From VRUE01 sp963699225 (GTDB taxonomy: Bacteria > Actinomycetota > Thermoleophilia > Solirubrobacterales > 70-9), in NCBI GenBank assembly GCA_963699225.1, contig OY969423.1, positions 806,001 to 870,000 on the forward strand: a DNA stretch of 64,000 nucleotides, in the 5' to 3' direction. Of the stretch, positions 1-9,080 are shown piece by piece. Position 1 is the first letter of the stretch, and every line of letters begins with the position of its first letter. The position numbers and the translations under genes are program-made. Below the pieces are notes generated by a model. That model did not search any database, was not told where the DNA came from, and worked only from the letters and a program-made list of their open reading frames with translations.

Positions 1-558
1 GAAACGGCTGTCGTCGCTTTCCCCACGGTTGTCGCCCATCATGAAGTAGTAGCCGGGTGGAACCTTGATCGGTTTGGGCAAAGTGCAGGAAGGCGCTGAG
101 CCACACGGCCTGATGTAGGACTCTTCGGTCTTCTCGACCCCGTTGACGACCGGGTGGCCGTTGCGGACGCTGATCGTGTCACCGGGGCCGGCGACGATCC
201 GCTTGATGAAATTCTGGCTCGACTCTTCCGGCGTCGGCTTCGGGCACGGCATGCCGACTTCGACCGGCTCCTGGCCTTTGACCGTGACCCCGCATTCGGT
301 GCCGGTATCGGCTCCCGTGGGCGGGTGGAAAACGACGATGTCGCCGGGCTTGGGGTCGGTGAAGTGGTAGAGGAAGCGGTTGACGAGGACCCGCTGGCCA
401 ACGTCCAGGGTCGGTTCCATCGACTGCGAGGGGATCTGGTAGGGCTTGATCAGCCATGCCTGGATCGCCAGCGCGAGCCCCAGGGCCAGCGCAACGATGA
501 CGACCAGCTCTACGAACCCGCCGCCTCGACTTTTCGGCTTCGGGATCGAGAGTTTCAG
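1..558 (-). CDS. lepB: Signal peptidase I (partial, C-terminus cut by window edge)
   Basis: Membrane-anchored serine protease that removes signal peptides from exported preproteins. About 186 codons are visible: a basic N-terminus (KPKSRGGG), one hydrophobic segment (roughly residues 15-35), the nucleophile motif SQSMEPTL, the general-base lysine in FIKRIVAGPGDTISV, and the late MGDNR box at 14-34. Only the extreme C-terminus is missing. An in-frame stop at 589-591 bounds the gene and there is no ATG, GTG or TTG before the catalytic Ser. The best start is CTG at 556-558, which overlaps the rplS stop as CTGA and follows a GGCGGGGA Shine-Dalgarno-like sequence with about 6 nt spacing. It is translationally coupled to rplS. 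Identity is secure; the start is inferred. Confidence 0.93.
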   Translation of the reverse strand, partial: MKLSIPKPKSRGGGFVELVVIVALALGLALAIQAWLIKPYQIPSQSMEPTLDVGQRVLVNRFLYHFTDPKPGDIVVFHPPTGADTGTECGVTVKGQEPVEVGMPCPKPTPEESSQNFIKRIVAGPGDTISVRNGHPVVNGVEKTEESYIRPCGSAPSCTLPKPIKVPPGYYFMMGDNRGESDDSRF

Positions 559-1283
559 GCCGAGTCCCCGCCGGAATCGTCGGACTTCTCATCCGGCGAC
601 TCGTCCTCGGCATCCTCAGCCGCGGCGTTGTCCTCAGTCTCCCCCGCCTCAGGCGCCTCAGCGTCTGTCTCTGCCGCTGTCTCACTTGAAGTCTCAGCCT
701 CTGGCTCACTTGCAGCCTCTACCGCCGGCTCGGCCTCTGCTGCCGGCTCCTCCTCGCTCGCCTCGGCCTCTGGGGCCTCGGCCGGCGCAGCATCAGCCTC
801 GGCTGATGCCTCGGCCTCTGGGGCCTCGGTCTCGGCGCCCTCGCCCTGAGCGTCTTCCTCTGTCTGGCTAACTCCGTCGGCGTCGACCGCCTCGGGCTCC
901 GCCGCAGCGGGCGCTGAGATCAGCTCCTCGTCAATGCCCCAGCGGCGCTCGGCGACGCGAGCCGCCTTGCCGATGCGGCCGCGCAGGTAATAGAGCTTGG
1001 CTCGGCGGACGTCGCCGCGAGCGGCGATCTCCAGTTTCTCGATCTTCGGCGAGTGCAGCGGAAAGGTTCGCTCGACGCCAACGCCGAAGGACTGCTTGCG
1101 GACGGTGAAGGTCTCACGCACTCCCGAGCCCTGACGCCGCAGGACGATTCCCTCGAAGACCTGGGTGCGGCGGCGCTGGCCCTCGACGACCTGAAAGTGC
1201 ACGCGGACGCGATCGCCTGGATCGAAGGAAGGGAGACCCTTCCTCAGTTGCCCTCGCTCGATGTCGTCGATGACGCTGCTCAT
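555..1283 (-). CDS. rplS: 50S ribosomal protein L19 with long acidic tail
   Basis: Large-subunit protein at the 30S/50S interface. Residues 1 to about 118 are a normal L19 (FDPGDRVRVHFQVVEG, RRTQVFEGIVLRRQG, SPKIEKLEI, KLYYLRGRIGKAARV). The protein then continues for about 120 residues of almost pure Ala/Glu/Asp/Ser/Pro low complexity, giving 242 aa where L19 is usually about 115-120. The tail is in frame and ends in the CTGA overlap with lepB, so it is not an annotation artefact. The ATG has no Shine-Dalgarno; a run of six T lies just upstream on the coding strand. It sits between trmD and lepB, as in many Gram-positive genomes. Confidence 0.95.
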   Translation of the reverse strand: MSSVIDDIERGQLRKGLPSFDPGDRVRVHFQVVEGQRRRTQVFEGIVLRRQGSGVRETFTVRKQSFGVGVERTFPLHSPKIEKLEIAARGDVRRAKLYYLRGRIGKAARVAERRWGIDEELISAPAAAEPEAVDADGVSQTEEDAQGEGAETEAPEAEASAEADAAPAEAPEAEASEEEPAAEAEPAVEAASEPEAETSSETAAETDAEAPEAGETEDNAAAEDAEDESPDEKSDDSGGDSA

Positions 1284-1286
1284 GCG

Positions 1287-1314
1287 AAAAAAGACCGCCG
1301 GGCCCGAACCGGGC
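1287..1314 (-). terminator. Possible intrinsic terminator or attenuator before rplS
   Basis: Read on the minus strand, a GCCCG-GTT-CGGGC hairpin (1302-1314) in a very GC-rich context is followed after about 9 nt by TCTTTTTT (1287-1294), just before the rplS ATG. The gap between hairpin and U-tract is longer than ideal, so this is only a candidate. It may tune L19 relative to trmD. Confidence 0.3.
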
Positions 1315-1337
1315 GCCGCGCGGTGGCGGAATGGTAG

Positions 1338-2015
1338 CTACTCCGGGTTTTTTTCGGACTGCTCGGCCCGGGCCCTGCTCTGCTCCAGGCGCCAGAGCCG
1401 CACCCGCTCGTGGTCGCCGGAGAGCAGCACATCGGGAACGCCCCAGCCCCGATAGGTGGCGGGGCGGGTGAAGTGCGGGTACTCGGGCATCCCCTCGAGC
1501 ACCTCGCTGAAGGACTCCTCGACGGCGCTGTGCGCGTGACCGAGCGCCCCGGGCAGCTTGCGCATCACCACGTCGGCGAGCACCATCGCCGGCAGCTCAC
1601 CGCCCGCAAGCACGTAGCGGCCGATCGAGACCTCGTCGTCGGCGAAATGCTGGTGCACGCGGTCGTCGAAGCCCTCGTAGCGACCGCAGAGCAGGGCAAC
1701 GTGCGGCTCCTGGGTCAGCTCGTCGGCCAGCTCGTCGTCGAGCAGGCGGCCGGTCGGCGAGAGCAAGATCGTCCGCGGCTTTTCCCCGTGCGGATAGGCG
1801 GCCTGCAGCGCCGCATCGACCACGTCGACGCGCAACACCATCCCCGCGCCACCACCGTAGGGCGCGTCATCGACCTGCCCGGCGCTGAGCGGTGTCGTGT
1901 CGCGGTAGTTGAGCAACCGCAGCTCATTGCCTTCGCCAAGCGCGTTTTGAACCGAGCGCTGCGACTGAAACCAGTCGAACGCCTCCGGGAAGAGCGTGAA
2001 GATGTCGAGCTTCAA
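1338..2015 (-). CDS. trmD: tRNA (guanine-N1)-methyltransferase
   Basis: Methylates G37 of tRNAs with G36, using SAM, to prevent +1 frameshifting. 225 aa, normal length. Visible family features are the N-terminus MKLDIFTLFPEAFD, the DDAPYGGGAGMVLR loop, and the trefoil-knot SAM site around LLCGRYEGFDDR and EVSIGRYVLAGGELPAM. The start codon is TTG at 2013-2015, overlapping the khpA stop as TTGA. In many bacteria rimM lies between the KH-domain gene and trmD; here the two genes overlap directly, so rimM is absent from this locus. Confidence 0.97.
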   Translation of the reverse strand: MKLDIFTLFPEAFDWFQSQRSVQNALGEGNELRLLNYRDTTPLSAGQVDDAPYGGGAGMVLRVDVVDAALQAAYPHGEKPRTILLSPTGRLLDDELADELTQEPHVALLCGRYEGFDDRVHQHFADDEVSIGRYVLAGGELPAMVLADVVMRKLPGALGHAHSAVEESFSEVLEGMPEYPHFTRPATYRGWGVPDVLLSGDHERVRLWRLEQSRARAEQSEKNPE

Positions 2016-2242
2016 TCGAGGATGTCGACTATGACACGCCGGTCGAGCCGCACCGCAGCGGCTTTCGCGATCGTCCGGATCGCATTGGCGACCCGGCCGC
2101 CCTTGCCGATCACGCGGCCAAGGTCATCCTCGGCGACGCTGATCTCGTAGACGAGGTCGCCTTCCTCTTCGAGCTCCTCGACGACGACCGCGCTCGGGTC
2201 CTCGACCAGCGAACGGACCAGGAACTCCAGCAGCTCGGTCAC
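2012..2242 (-). CDS. khpA: KH-domain RNA-binding protein
   Basis: Small (76 aa) single-KH RNA-binding protein of the KhpA/YlqC family, encoded between rpsP and trmD as is usual. The N-terminus VTELLEFLVRSLVEDP and the KH GxxG loop in GRVIGKGGRVANAIR are diagnostic. The start is GTG at 2240-2242, 7 nt after the rpsP stop; a longer in-frame extension exists but would run inside rpsP. KhpA usually pairs with KhpB/Jag, which is not in this window. It is translationally coupled to trmD by a TTGA overlap. Confidence 0.92.
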   Translation of the reverse strand: MTELLEFLVRSLVEDPSAVVVEELEEEGDLVYEISVAEDDLGRVIGKGGRVANAIRTIAKAAAVRLDRRVIVDILD

Positions 2243-2249
2243 GTCAGGC

Positions 2250-2504
2250 TCAGCTACCGGAGGCGGGAATGCCCTTGGTGCGCAGCAGCGTGGCGACGGT
2301 CTCCGACGGCTGGGCGCCGTGCTCCAGCCAGTGGCGGGCGCGGGTCTCATCGAGCTCGATCGTCGAAGGCTCGGTCTGCGGGTTGTACTGCCCGATCGTC
2401 TCGATCGTGCGCCCATCACGCGGCGAGCGCTTGTCGGCGACGACGATCCGCCAGATCGGGTTCTTCTTGGACCCGACTCGTCTGAGTCTGATTCGGACTG
2501 CCAT
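2250..2504 (-). CDS. rpsP: 30S ribosomal protein S16
   Basis: Small-subunit assembly protein. 84 aa from the ATG at 2502-2504. Typical motifs are MAVRIRLRRVGSKKNPIWRI, VVADKRSPRDGR, and IGQYNPQTEPSTIELD. An upstream in-frame extension of 17 codons (to 2555) is rejected because family members begin at MAVRIRL. No clear Shine-Dalgarno is seen, so it may be leaderless or start from a promoter in the short ffh-rpsP gap. First gene of the rpsP-khpA-trmD run. Confidence 0.96.
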   Translation of the reverse strand: MAVRIRLRRVGSKKNPIWRIVVADKRSPRDGRTIETIGQYNPQTEPSTIELDETRARHWLEHGAQPSETVATLLRTKGIPASGS

Positions 2505-2570
2505 AGATCGAGCAGGGTACAGGCTCAGGCCATCCCTACGCGTGCCGGAGGACACGCGGCCTGATTTCGG

Positions 2571-3938
<1,368 letters not shown>

Positions 3939-3962
3939 GCTTGCTGAGCTTAGGGCAGTGAC

Positions 3963-4000
3963 TTTGAGGTTTGTCGGCCTATGCCACTACAAACCTCAAA
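3963..4000. repeat. Perfect 12-bp inverted repeat between ffh and ftsY
   Basis: TTTGAGGTTTGT (3963-3974) pairs perfectly with 3989-4000 across a 14-nt loop. It is conspicuously AT-rich for this genome and begins immediately after the ftsY stop. No U-tract follows on either strand, so it is either a factor-assisted terminator or mRNA-end structure for ftsY, or an intergenic palindromic repeat. Confidence 0.6.
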
Positions 4001-4001
4001 C

Positions 4002-5003
4002 TCAACCGGGGGCGAGCAGGGCGTTGGCGAAGTCGGTGGGGTCGAAGGGACGCAGGTCCTCCAGCGTCTCCCCCGTGCCGATCAGCTTCACCGGGATGCC
4101 GAGCTCGTCGGCGATCGCGAGCACGATGCCGCCCTTGGCGGTGCCGTCGAGCTTGGTCAGGACGACGCCGTCGACCTCGGCCGCCTCGGCGAAGATCTTG
4201 GCCTGGCGCAGACCGTTCTGGCCCGTCGTTGCATCGATCGAGAGCAGCGTCTCGTGCGGGGCCCCGGGCATCTGCTTGGCGATCACCCGCCGCACCTTGG
4301 TCAGCTCGTCCATCAGGTTGGTCTGCGTGTGCAGGCGCCCGGCGGTGTCGACGATGACCACGTCGGCGCCGCGGGCACGGGCGGCCTCGATCGCATCGAA
4401 GGCAACCGCACCGGGGTCGGAGCCCTCCTCGGCGCGAACCAGTTCGGCGCCGGCCCGCTCCGCCCACTCCGCAAGCTGCTCGGCGGCGGCGGCGCGGTAG
4501 GTGTCGCCGGCGGCGAGCACGACCGAGAGGCCGAACTCCTTTGAGAGGTGCCAGGCGATCTTGCCGATCGTCGTCGTCTTACCGGTGCCGTTGACCCCGA
4601 CCATCAAGAGCACCGCCGGCTCGCCGCTGAGGTCGATCGGCGCCCGCGCCGTGGCGGCGACCTCGGCGAGGATCTCGATCAGCCGCGCCTGTACCGCCTC
4701 GCCGTCGGCGGGCACGGTGCCGGCCTCGACCTCGTGCTCGAGCCGCTCGACCACCTTGGCCGTGGTCGGGGCACCGGCGTCGGCCAGGATCAGCGCCTCC
4801 TCGAGCCGCTCCCAGGTCTCCTCGTCGATGCGCTCGAAGAAGCTGGAGGAGAGCTCCTCGGCCAGCGCTTTACGGCTCTTGGAGAGGCTCTGGCGCAGGC
4901 GGCGGAAGACGCCGCGGCGCTCGCCCTCGCTCTCAGCCTCGGACGAACCCGTTGGGGCCGCTCGCTGCCCCAGGTCGAGGATCTCCTGCCAACTCGTCGC
5001 CAT
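4002..5003 (-). CDS. ftsY: Signal recognition particle receptor FtsY
   Basis: Membrane-associated SRP receptor GTPase; forms the twinned-GTPase complex with Ffh. 333 aa: a short acidic/basic A region (1 to about 45), helical N domain (about 45-120), G domain with GVNGTGKTTTIGK (136-148), GDTYRAAAAEQL, DTAGRLHTQ and LTKLDGTAKGG. The ATG at 5001-5003 lies 71 bp inside the 3' end of the upstream acyltransferase gene, an unusually long same-strand overlap. No good alternative start was seen nearby. Confidence 0.97.
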   Translation of the reverse strand: MATSWQEILDLGQRAAPTGSSEAESEGERRGVFRRLRQSLSKSRKALAEELSSSFFERIDEETWERLEEALILADAGAPTTAKVVERLEHEVEAGTVPADGEAVQARLIEILAEVAATARAPIDLSGEPAVLLMVGVNGTGKTTTIGKIAWHLSKEFGLSVVLAAGDTYRAAAAEQLAEWAERAGAELVRAEEGSDPGAVAFDAIEAARARGADVVIVDTAGRLHTQTNLMDELTKVRRVIAKQMPGAPHETLLSIDATTGQNGLRQAKIFAEAAEVDGVVLTKLDGTAKGGIVLAIADELGIPVKLIGTGETLEDLRPFDPTDFANALLAPG

Positions 5004-6420
5004 CGTCCGGGGAGGCTATCCCGGCGGCGATGCGGAGCTCCTCCACGCCCTGCTCTATGTAGGTGCCGATGCGGTCGATGTCGGCCATCGCGTCGCGATC
5101 GCCGAGCAGGCCGAAGCCGATCGCGCCGTTGTAGCTGATGATCGCGATCGCCAGCGCGTGGCGGCGGGCCAGGAAGCCGACCGGGTAGACCTCGACCAGC
5201 TCGCGGCCGCGCACGTAGAAGGGGATCTGCGGGCCGGGGAAGTTGGTGACGAGCAGGTTGAAGAGCCTGGTCGAGAAGTTGATCGCCGCGGTCGGGCCGA
5301 GCAGCAGCGGCGGGGCGAAGTCGCGAAACCAGTCGTTGAGGCCCCAGATCGCCTCGGCGCCGAGCGGCTGCTTGGAGGCCTTGAGGTCGTCCATCGCCTT
5401 GGAGACGAAGCGCACCCGCTCGACCGGGTCGGCGATGCCGATCGGCAGCGGCCCGCGCATCGCCGTCAGTTTGTTGCCGAGCTCACCGTGCTCGTCTTCG
5501 GTGCGGATCGAGACCGGCACCAGGGCCTGTAGCTCGACCCCCTCGGTCTCCAGCTCGCGGTCGAGCATCCAGCGGCGCAGGGCGCCAGCGGTCACCGCCA
5601 GGGTGACGTCGTTGACGGTGGCGCCGAGGACGTTCTTCAGCTCTTTGAACTCGTCGAGGTCGCAGCGGGCGCCGTAGAAGAGGCGGTGGGGGGAGATATC
5701 GACGTTGAGCGGCACCTTCGGGGCCGGCCTGGCGAGGTTCCAGGTCACCTCCCAGAGACCGGCGATGCCGTCGAAAGCGCGTTTGGCGGCGCGGCGCGGC
5801 TTGCGGAAGGCGGCGCCGAGCCAGCGCCCGGCGCGCACGAACATCTGCCCGAACCCCCGTACCGCGTGCCCCACCAGCCCGATCCGCGAGGGGGCCGTCT
5901 TCGGCTCCCAGGGGGCCGGCTCGGGGACCGGCTCGGTTGTCGGCTCGACGTCGAAGAGCAGCACCCCAATGTCGACGGCGGAGATGCCGTCGGCCATCGC
6001 ATGGTGGGTCTTGTAGACGATCGCGAAACGGTCGTTCTCCATGCCCTCGACCAGGCAGAGTTCCCAGAGCGGGCGCGAGCGGTCGAGCGGTGGGGCAAAG
6101 GTCTCGGCGACGGCAGCGCGGAACTGCTCGTCACTGCCGGGGCCCTCGAGCACCTTGCGGCTGACGTGCTCGTGGACGTCGAACTCAGCGTGGTCGACCC
6201 AGAACGGACGACCGAGGCCCAGCGGCGGGTAGGAGAGGCGCTGGCGCAGGCGCGGCAGCAGGTGCAGGCGGCTGCGGATGCTGGCGAGGAACTCCTCGTG
6301 ACTTGGCGGCTCGCCCTCGCAGACGAGCACGGCGCCGATCGCCATGTGCCCATTTGACTTCTCATTAGCCAGAAACGACGTGTCGAACGACGTCAACCTG
6401 TCCATATGACGCTGTGCCAC
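4933..6420 (-). CDS. Wax ester synthase/diacylglycerol acyltransferase (WS/DGAT)
   Basis: Acyl-CoA-dependent acyltransferase that forms triacylglycerol and/or wax esters as storage lipid, at the inner membrane or lipid-body surface. 495 aa, usual length. The catalytic HHxxxDG motif is HHAMADG (residues 139-145) and the C-terminal part has the family NDVTLAVTAGALR block and a VTNFPGP-type motif. The start is GTG at 6418-6420, preceded by a strong AGGAGG. It sits between smc and ftsY, a functionally unrelated neighbourhood, and its 3' end overlaps ftsY by 71 bp. Substrate (TAG versus wax ester) cannot be told from sequence. Confidence 0.93.
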   Translation of the reverse strand: MAQRHMDRLTSFDTSFLANEKSNGHMAIGAVLVCEGEPPSHEEFLASIRSRLHLLPRLRQRLSYPPLGLGRPFWVDHAEFDVHEHVSRKVLEGPGSDEQFRAAVAETFAPPLDRSRPLWELCLVEGMENDRFAIVYKTHHAMADGISAVDIGVLLFDVEPTTEPVPEPAPWEPKTAPSRIGLVGHAVRGFGQMFVRAGRWLGAAFRKPRRAAKRAFDGIAGLWEVTWNLARPAPKVPLNVDISPHRLFYGARCDLDEFKELKNVLGATVNDVTLAVTAGALRRWMLDRELETEGVELQALVPVSIRTEDEHGELGNKLTAMRGPLPIGIADPVERVRFVSKAMDDLKASKQPLGAEAIWGLNDWFRDFAPPLLLGPTAAINFSTRLFNLLVTNFPGPQIPFYVRGRELVEVYPVGFLARRHALAIAIISYNGAIGFGLLGDRDAMADIDRIGTYIEQGVEELRIAAGIASPDDGDELAGDPRPGAASGPNGFVRG

Positions 6421-6424
6421 GGTC

Positions 6425-6430
6425 CCTCCT
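6425..6430 (-). promoter_or_regulatory. Strong ribosome binding site fixing the WS/DGAT start
   Basis: AGGAGG on the minus strand, 4 nt before the GTG. It is one of the few near-consensus Shine-Dalgarno sites in this window and favours GTG 6420 over the internal ATG at 6405. Confidence 0.7.
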
Positions 6431-6505
6431 TTCCTTCCCCGCGAACAGCGTAGCGTGGCCCCCGATCCGGGAACGTTCTGTTTCCTTTAAGCAGCTAGGC
6501 GCGGG

Positions 6506-9004
6506 CTAGGCGGCTTCGACCGACCCGCGCGGGGTCGGCGGCACGGCGGCGGGCTGCTCGCCGATCAGGCCAGGGGATGCGGGCTCGTCGGCCGCATCCT
6601 CGCCTGCTTCGTCCTCGGCCATGCCGGCGAAAGGCGGGGGCGGCGCGGCCTCTGCCTCAGTCGCCTCTTCCTCCGCATCGGCCTCGCCGCCGTCTTCGGC
6701 CACTTCGCGCGGCAGGCGGCGCGAGATGACCTTGGTGACGCCGTCGCCGCCCATGCTGACCCCGTAGAGCACGTCGGCGGCGTCCATGGTGCGTTTCTGG
6801 TGGGTGACGATGACGAACTGGGCACGGTCGGAGAAACGCCGGACCAGCTGCAGGAAACGATCGATGTTGGCGTCATCGAGGGCGGCCTCGACCTCGTCGA
6901 GGATGTAGAAGGGGCAAGGTCGAGCGAGGAAGACGGCGAAGACGAAGGCGATCGCGACCAGCGACTTCTCGCCGCCGGAGAGCAGCGAGAGCTTGCGGGT
7001 CGACTTGCCCGCCGGAGTGACTTCGATCTCGACGCCGAACTCCTCGCGCCGATCCTCGGACTCCTCGTCCCCCTCGGCCACGTCGTCGGCCGCCGCCTCA
7101 CCCTCCGCCTCGGCATCGGGAACGGCTCGCAGGGTGACCCGGCGCAGGCGGCCGCGGCCGCCGGGGAAGAGGTGCTCGACCATCTCCTCGAAGTTCTTCG
7201 CCGTCGCCTCGAAGGTCTGCTCGAAGGCACGCTCGATCTCGCGATCGATATCGCGGATCAGCGCCTCCAGCTCGCGCATCCCCCGCTCGGTGTCCTCGCG
7301 CTGGGCCTGCAGCGACTCGACGTGCTCACGGGCCTCCTCGTACTCCTGCTCGGCGAGCGGGTTGACCGGGCCGATCTGGGCGCGGCGGCGCTCGAGCCGC
7401 TCGAGCCGGCGGTCGATCTCGGCGCGTTCCTCGTCGGTAAGAGCCTCGGTTGCCGGCTCGACCTCCTCACCGAGGCGCTCGGCAATAGTCGCAAGCTCCT
7501 TGGCCGCCTCGGCGCGGCGGTCACCGAGGTGGGCGGCCTCGACCTCGACTTCGGTGAGGCGGTCGGAAGCCTTCGTCATCTCGGCCTGTAGCTCGTACTC
7601 GCGCTGCGAGCAGGCGCGCATCTCCTCGGCGATCTCGTCGCTGTCGCCCTCGCCGCCGACGACGCGACCCTCGATCCGCTCGACCCGGGACCGGATCGCG
7701 GCCTCGGCCACGGTCGCCGCGGCAGCGGCGGCGCGAACGTCGTCGAGCAGTTCCTCGCCGCCGGCCAGGCGCTTGCGCAGAACCTCGCGGGCGCGCTCGC
7801 CGAGCAGGCCCTCGGCCCGACGGGCGTGGCGCGAGGCGCGCTCGGCGCCGCCCTGGACCGCGCCGAGCGCGGTCTCGCGAGCCGACTCGCTGGCGTCGGC
7901 CAGGCGAGCGCGAGCAAGGCCTTCGACGGCGCCGGACAGGCCGGCGTCGATCTCGTTCAGCTCCTCCTCGAGTTTGCGCGCCCGTTCGCCGGGCGCCGCG
8001 GTGGCGCCGATGTCAAGTGTCAGCGGGCCGAGCTCGCTGCGCAGCGAATCGAGGCGGACGGAGATATCGCCCTCGCGGTCGGCCAGGCCGGTGGCGCGAA
8101 TCGCGATCCGCTGCTGCTCGCCGCGCAGTTTGGTCAGCAGCCCCCAGGCCTGCGTGCGCTCGCGGTCGCGGGCGGCAAAGCGCTCCTCGGCGGCGCGGCG
8201 CTTCGCGCTTACCTCAGCCAGGTTCTTCTCCAGCACGGCGCGCTGGGCGCGGGCCTCCGCGGCCGCCTTCTCCGCAGCGGCGGCGCGATCGGCACCGAAG
8301 CGCAGTTCCTCGGCGACCAGCTGCCCGCGCAGGCCAAGCTCCTCGCGCTCGATCCGGGCGCCCAGCTCGGCCGCCTGGGCCTGTCGCTTCAGCGGTCGCA
8401 GGCGGGCTCGCGCCTCGCGCTCGAGGTCGAGGGCGCGATCGAGGTTGTCGCGGGCGGCGCGCAGCTTCAGCTCGGCGCGGCGGCGGCGCTTGCGGTGCTT
8501 GCCGAGGCCGGCCGCCTCCTCGATCAGCAGGCGCCGTTCGCGCGGTTTGGAGTGAATGATCGACTCGACCCGGCCCTGGCTGATCACCGAGTGCATCTCG
8601 CGGCCGAGGTTGGTGTCGGAGAGCACCTCGGTGACGTCGACGAGGCGGCAGCGGGCGCCGTTGAGGCGGTAGCTGCCCTCACCGGAGCGATCGAGCGTGC
8701 GCTTGACCGCAACCTCGGAGAGCTCGGTGGCCGCGCGGCCCTCGGAGTTGTCGATCGTCACCTCTACTTCAGCCAGGCGGCGCTGGCCGACGCCCTTGCC
8801 GCCGGCCGAGATCACGTCCTGCATCGAGGCGCCGCGGATCGCGCCCGGGCTCTGCTCGCCCAGCGCCCAGAGCACCGCGTCGGTGATGTTCGACTTGCCG
8901 GAGCCGTTGGGGCCGACGATCACGCTGACGCCGGGCGAGAACTCCAGCCTCGCCCGCTCGGGGAACGACTTGAACCCCTTCATCTCAATTGATCTCAGAT
9001 ACAT
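6506..9004 (-). CDS. smc: SMC-family chromosome segregation ATPase, short form without recognisable hinge
   Basis: Chromosome-organising ATPase that normally works as a ring with ScpA and ScpB (both encoded at 44.8-46.1 kb). The N-terminal head is canonical: MKGFKSF, Walker A GPNGSGKSN (31-39), a Q-loop region, and VISQGRVESI. The C-terminal head has LSLLSGGEKSL (near residue 675) and Walker B FYILDEVEAALDD (near 700), so it should hydrolyse ATP. At 832 aa it is about 350 residues shorter than usual SMC. Between the heads there are only charged coiled-coil stretches (about 165-370 and 465-640) with an Ala/Gly/Arg-rich middle and no hinge-like globular sequence. Acidic insertions flank the C-head (DAEAEGEAAADDVAEGDEE and a roughly 70-residue tail). 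Confidence 0.88.
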   Translation of the reverse strand: MYLRSIEMKGFKSFPERARLEFSPGVSVIVGPNGSGKSNITDAVLWALGEQSPGAIRGASMQDVISAGGKGVGQRRLAEVEVTIDNSEGRAATELSEVAVKRTLDRSGEGSYRLNGARCRLVDVTEVLSDTNLGREMHSVISQGRVESIIHSKPRERRLLIEEAAGLGKHRKRRRRAELKLRAARDNLDRALDLEREARARLRPLKRQAQAAELGARIEREELGLRGQLVAEELRFGADRAAAAEKAAAEARAQRAVLEKNLAEVSAKRRAAEERFAARDRERTQAWGLLTKLRGEQQRIAIRATGLADREGDISVRLDSLRSELGPLTLDIGATAAPGERARKLEEELNEIDAGLSGAVEGLARARLADASESARETALGAVQGGAERASRHARRAEGLLGERAREVLRKRLAGGEELLDDVRAAAAAATVAEAAIRSRVERIEGRVVGGEGDSDEIAEEMRACSQREYELQAEMTKASDRLTEVEVEAAHLGDRRAEAAKELATIAERLGEEVEPATEALTDEERAEIDRRLERLERRRAQIGPVNPLAEQEYEEAREHVESLQAQREDTERGMRELEALIRDIDREIERAFEQTFEATAKNFEEMVEHLFPGGRGRLRRVTLRAVPDAEAEGEAAADDVAEGDEESEDRREEFGVEIEVTPAGKSTRKLSLLSGGEKSLVAIAFVFAVFLARPCPFYILDEVEAALDDANIDRFLQLVRRFSDRAQFVIVTHQKRTMDAADVLYGVSMGGDGVTKVISRRLPREVAEDGGEADAEEEATEAEAAPPPPFAGMAEDEAGEDAADEPASPGLIGEQPAAVPPTPRGSVEAA

Positions 9005-9080
9005 GCGTTATCTCTCCGGAAGCGGTCCCTCGACCCTCGGCTGCCAAGCCTCGCGAGCGCGTCGGACGCGATCGGCAAAC

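Noticed and set aside
6471..6478. GAACGTTC as a LexA/SOS box upstream of WS/DGAT
   Set aside because: The actinobacterial SOS box needs a 4-nt spacer between GAAC and GTTC; here the halves abut.
7826..8992. 388-aa plus-strand ORF opposite smc
   Set aside because: Shadow of the GC-rich smc reading frame; no family motif, no ribosome binding site, Ala/Arg/Gly-rich composition.
6506..9004. smc split by frameshift or truncated
   Set aside because: The frame is continuous from Walker A to Walker B and the signature motif, so the shortness is an internal absence, not a break.
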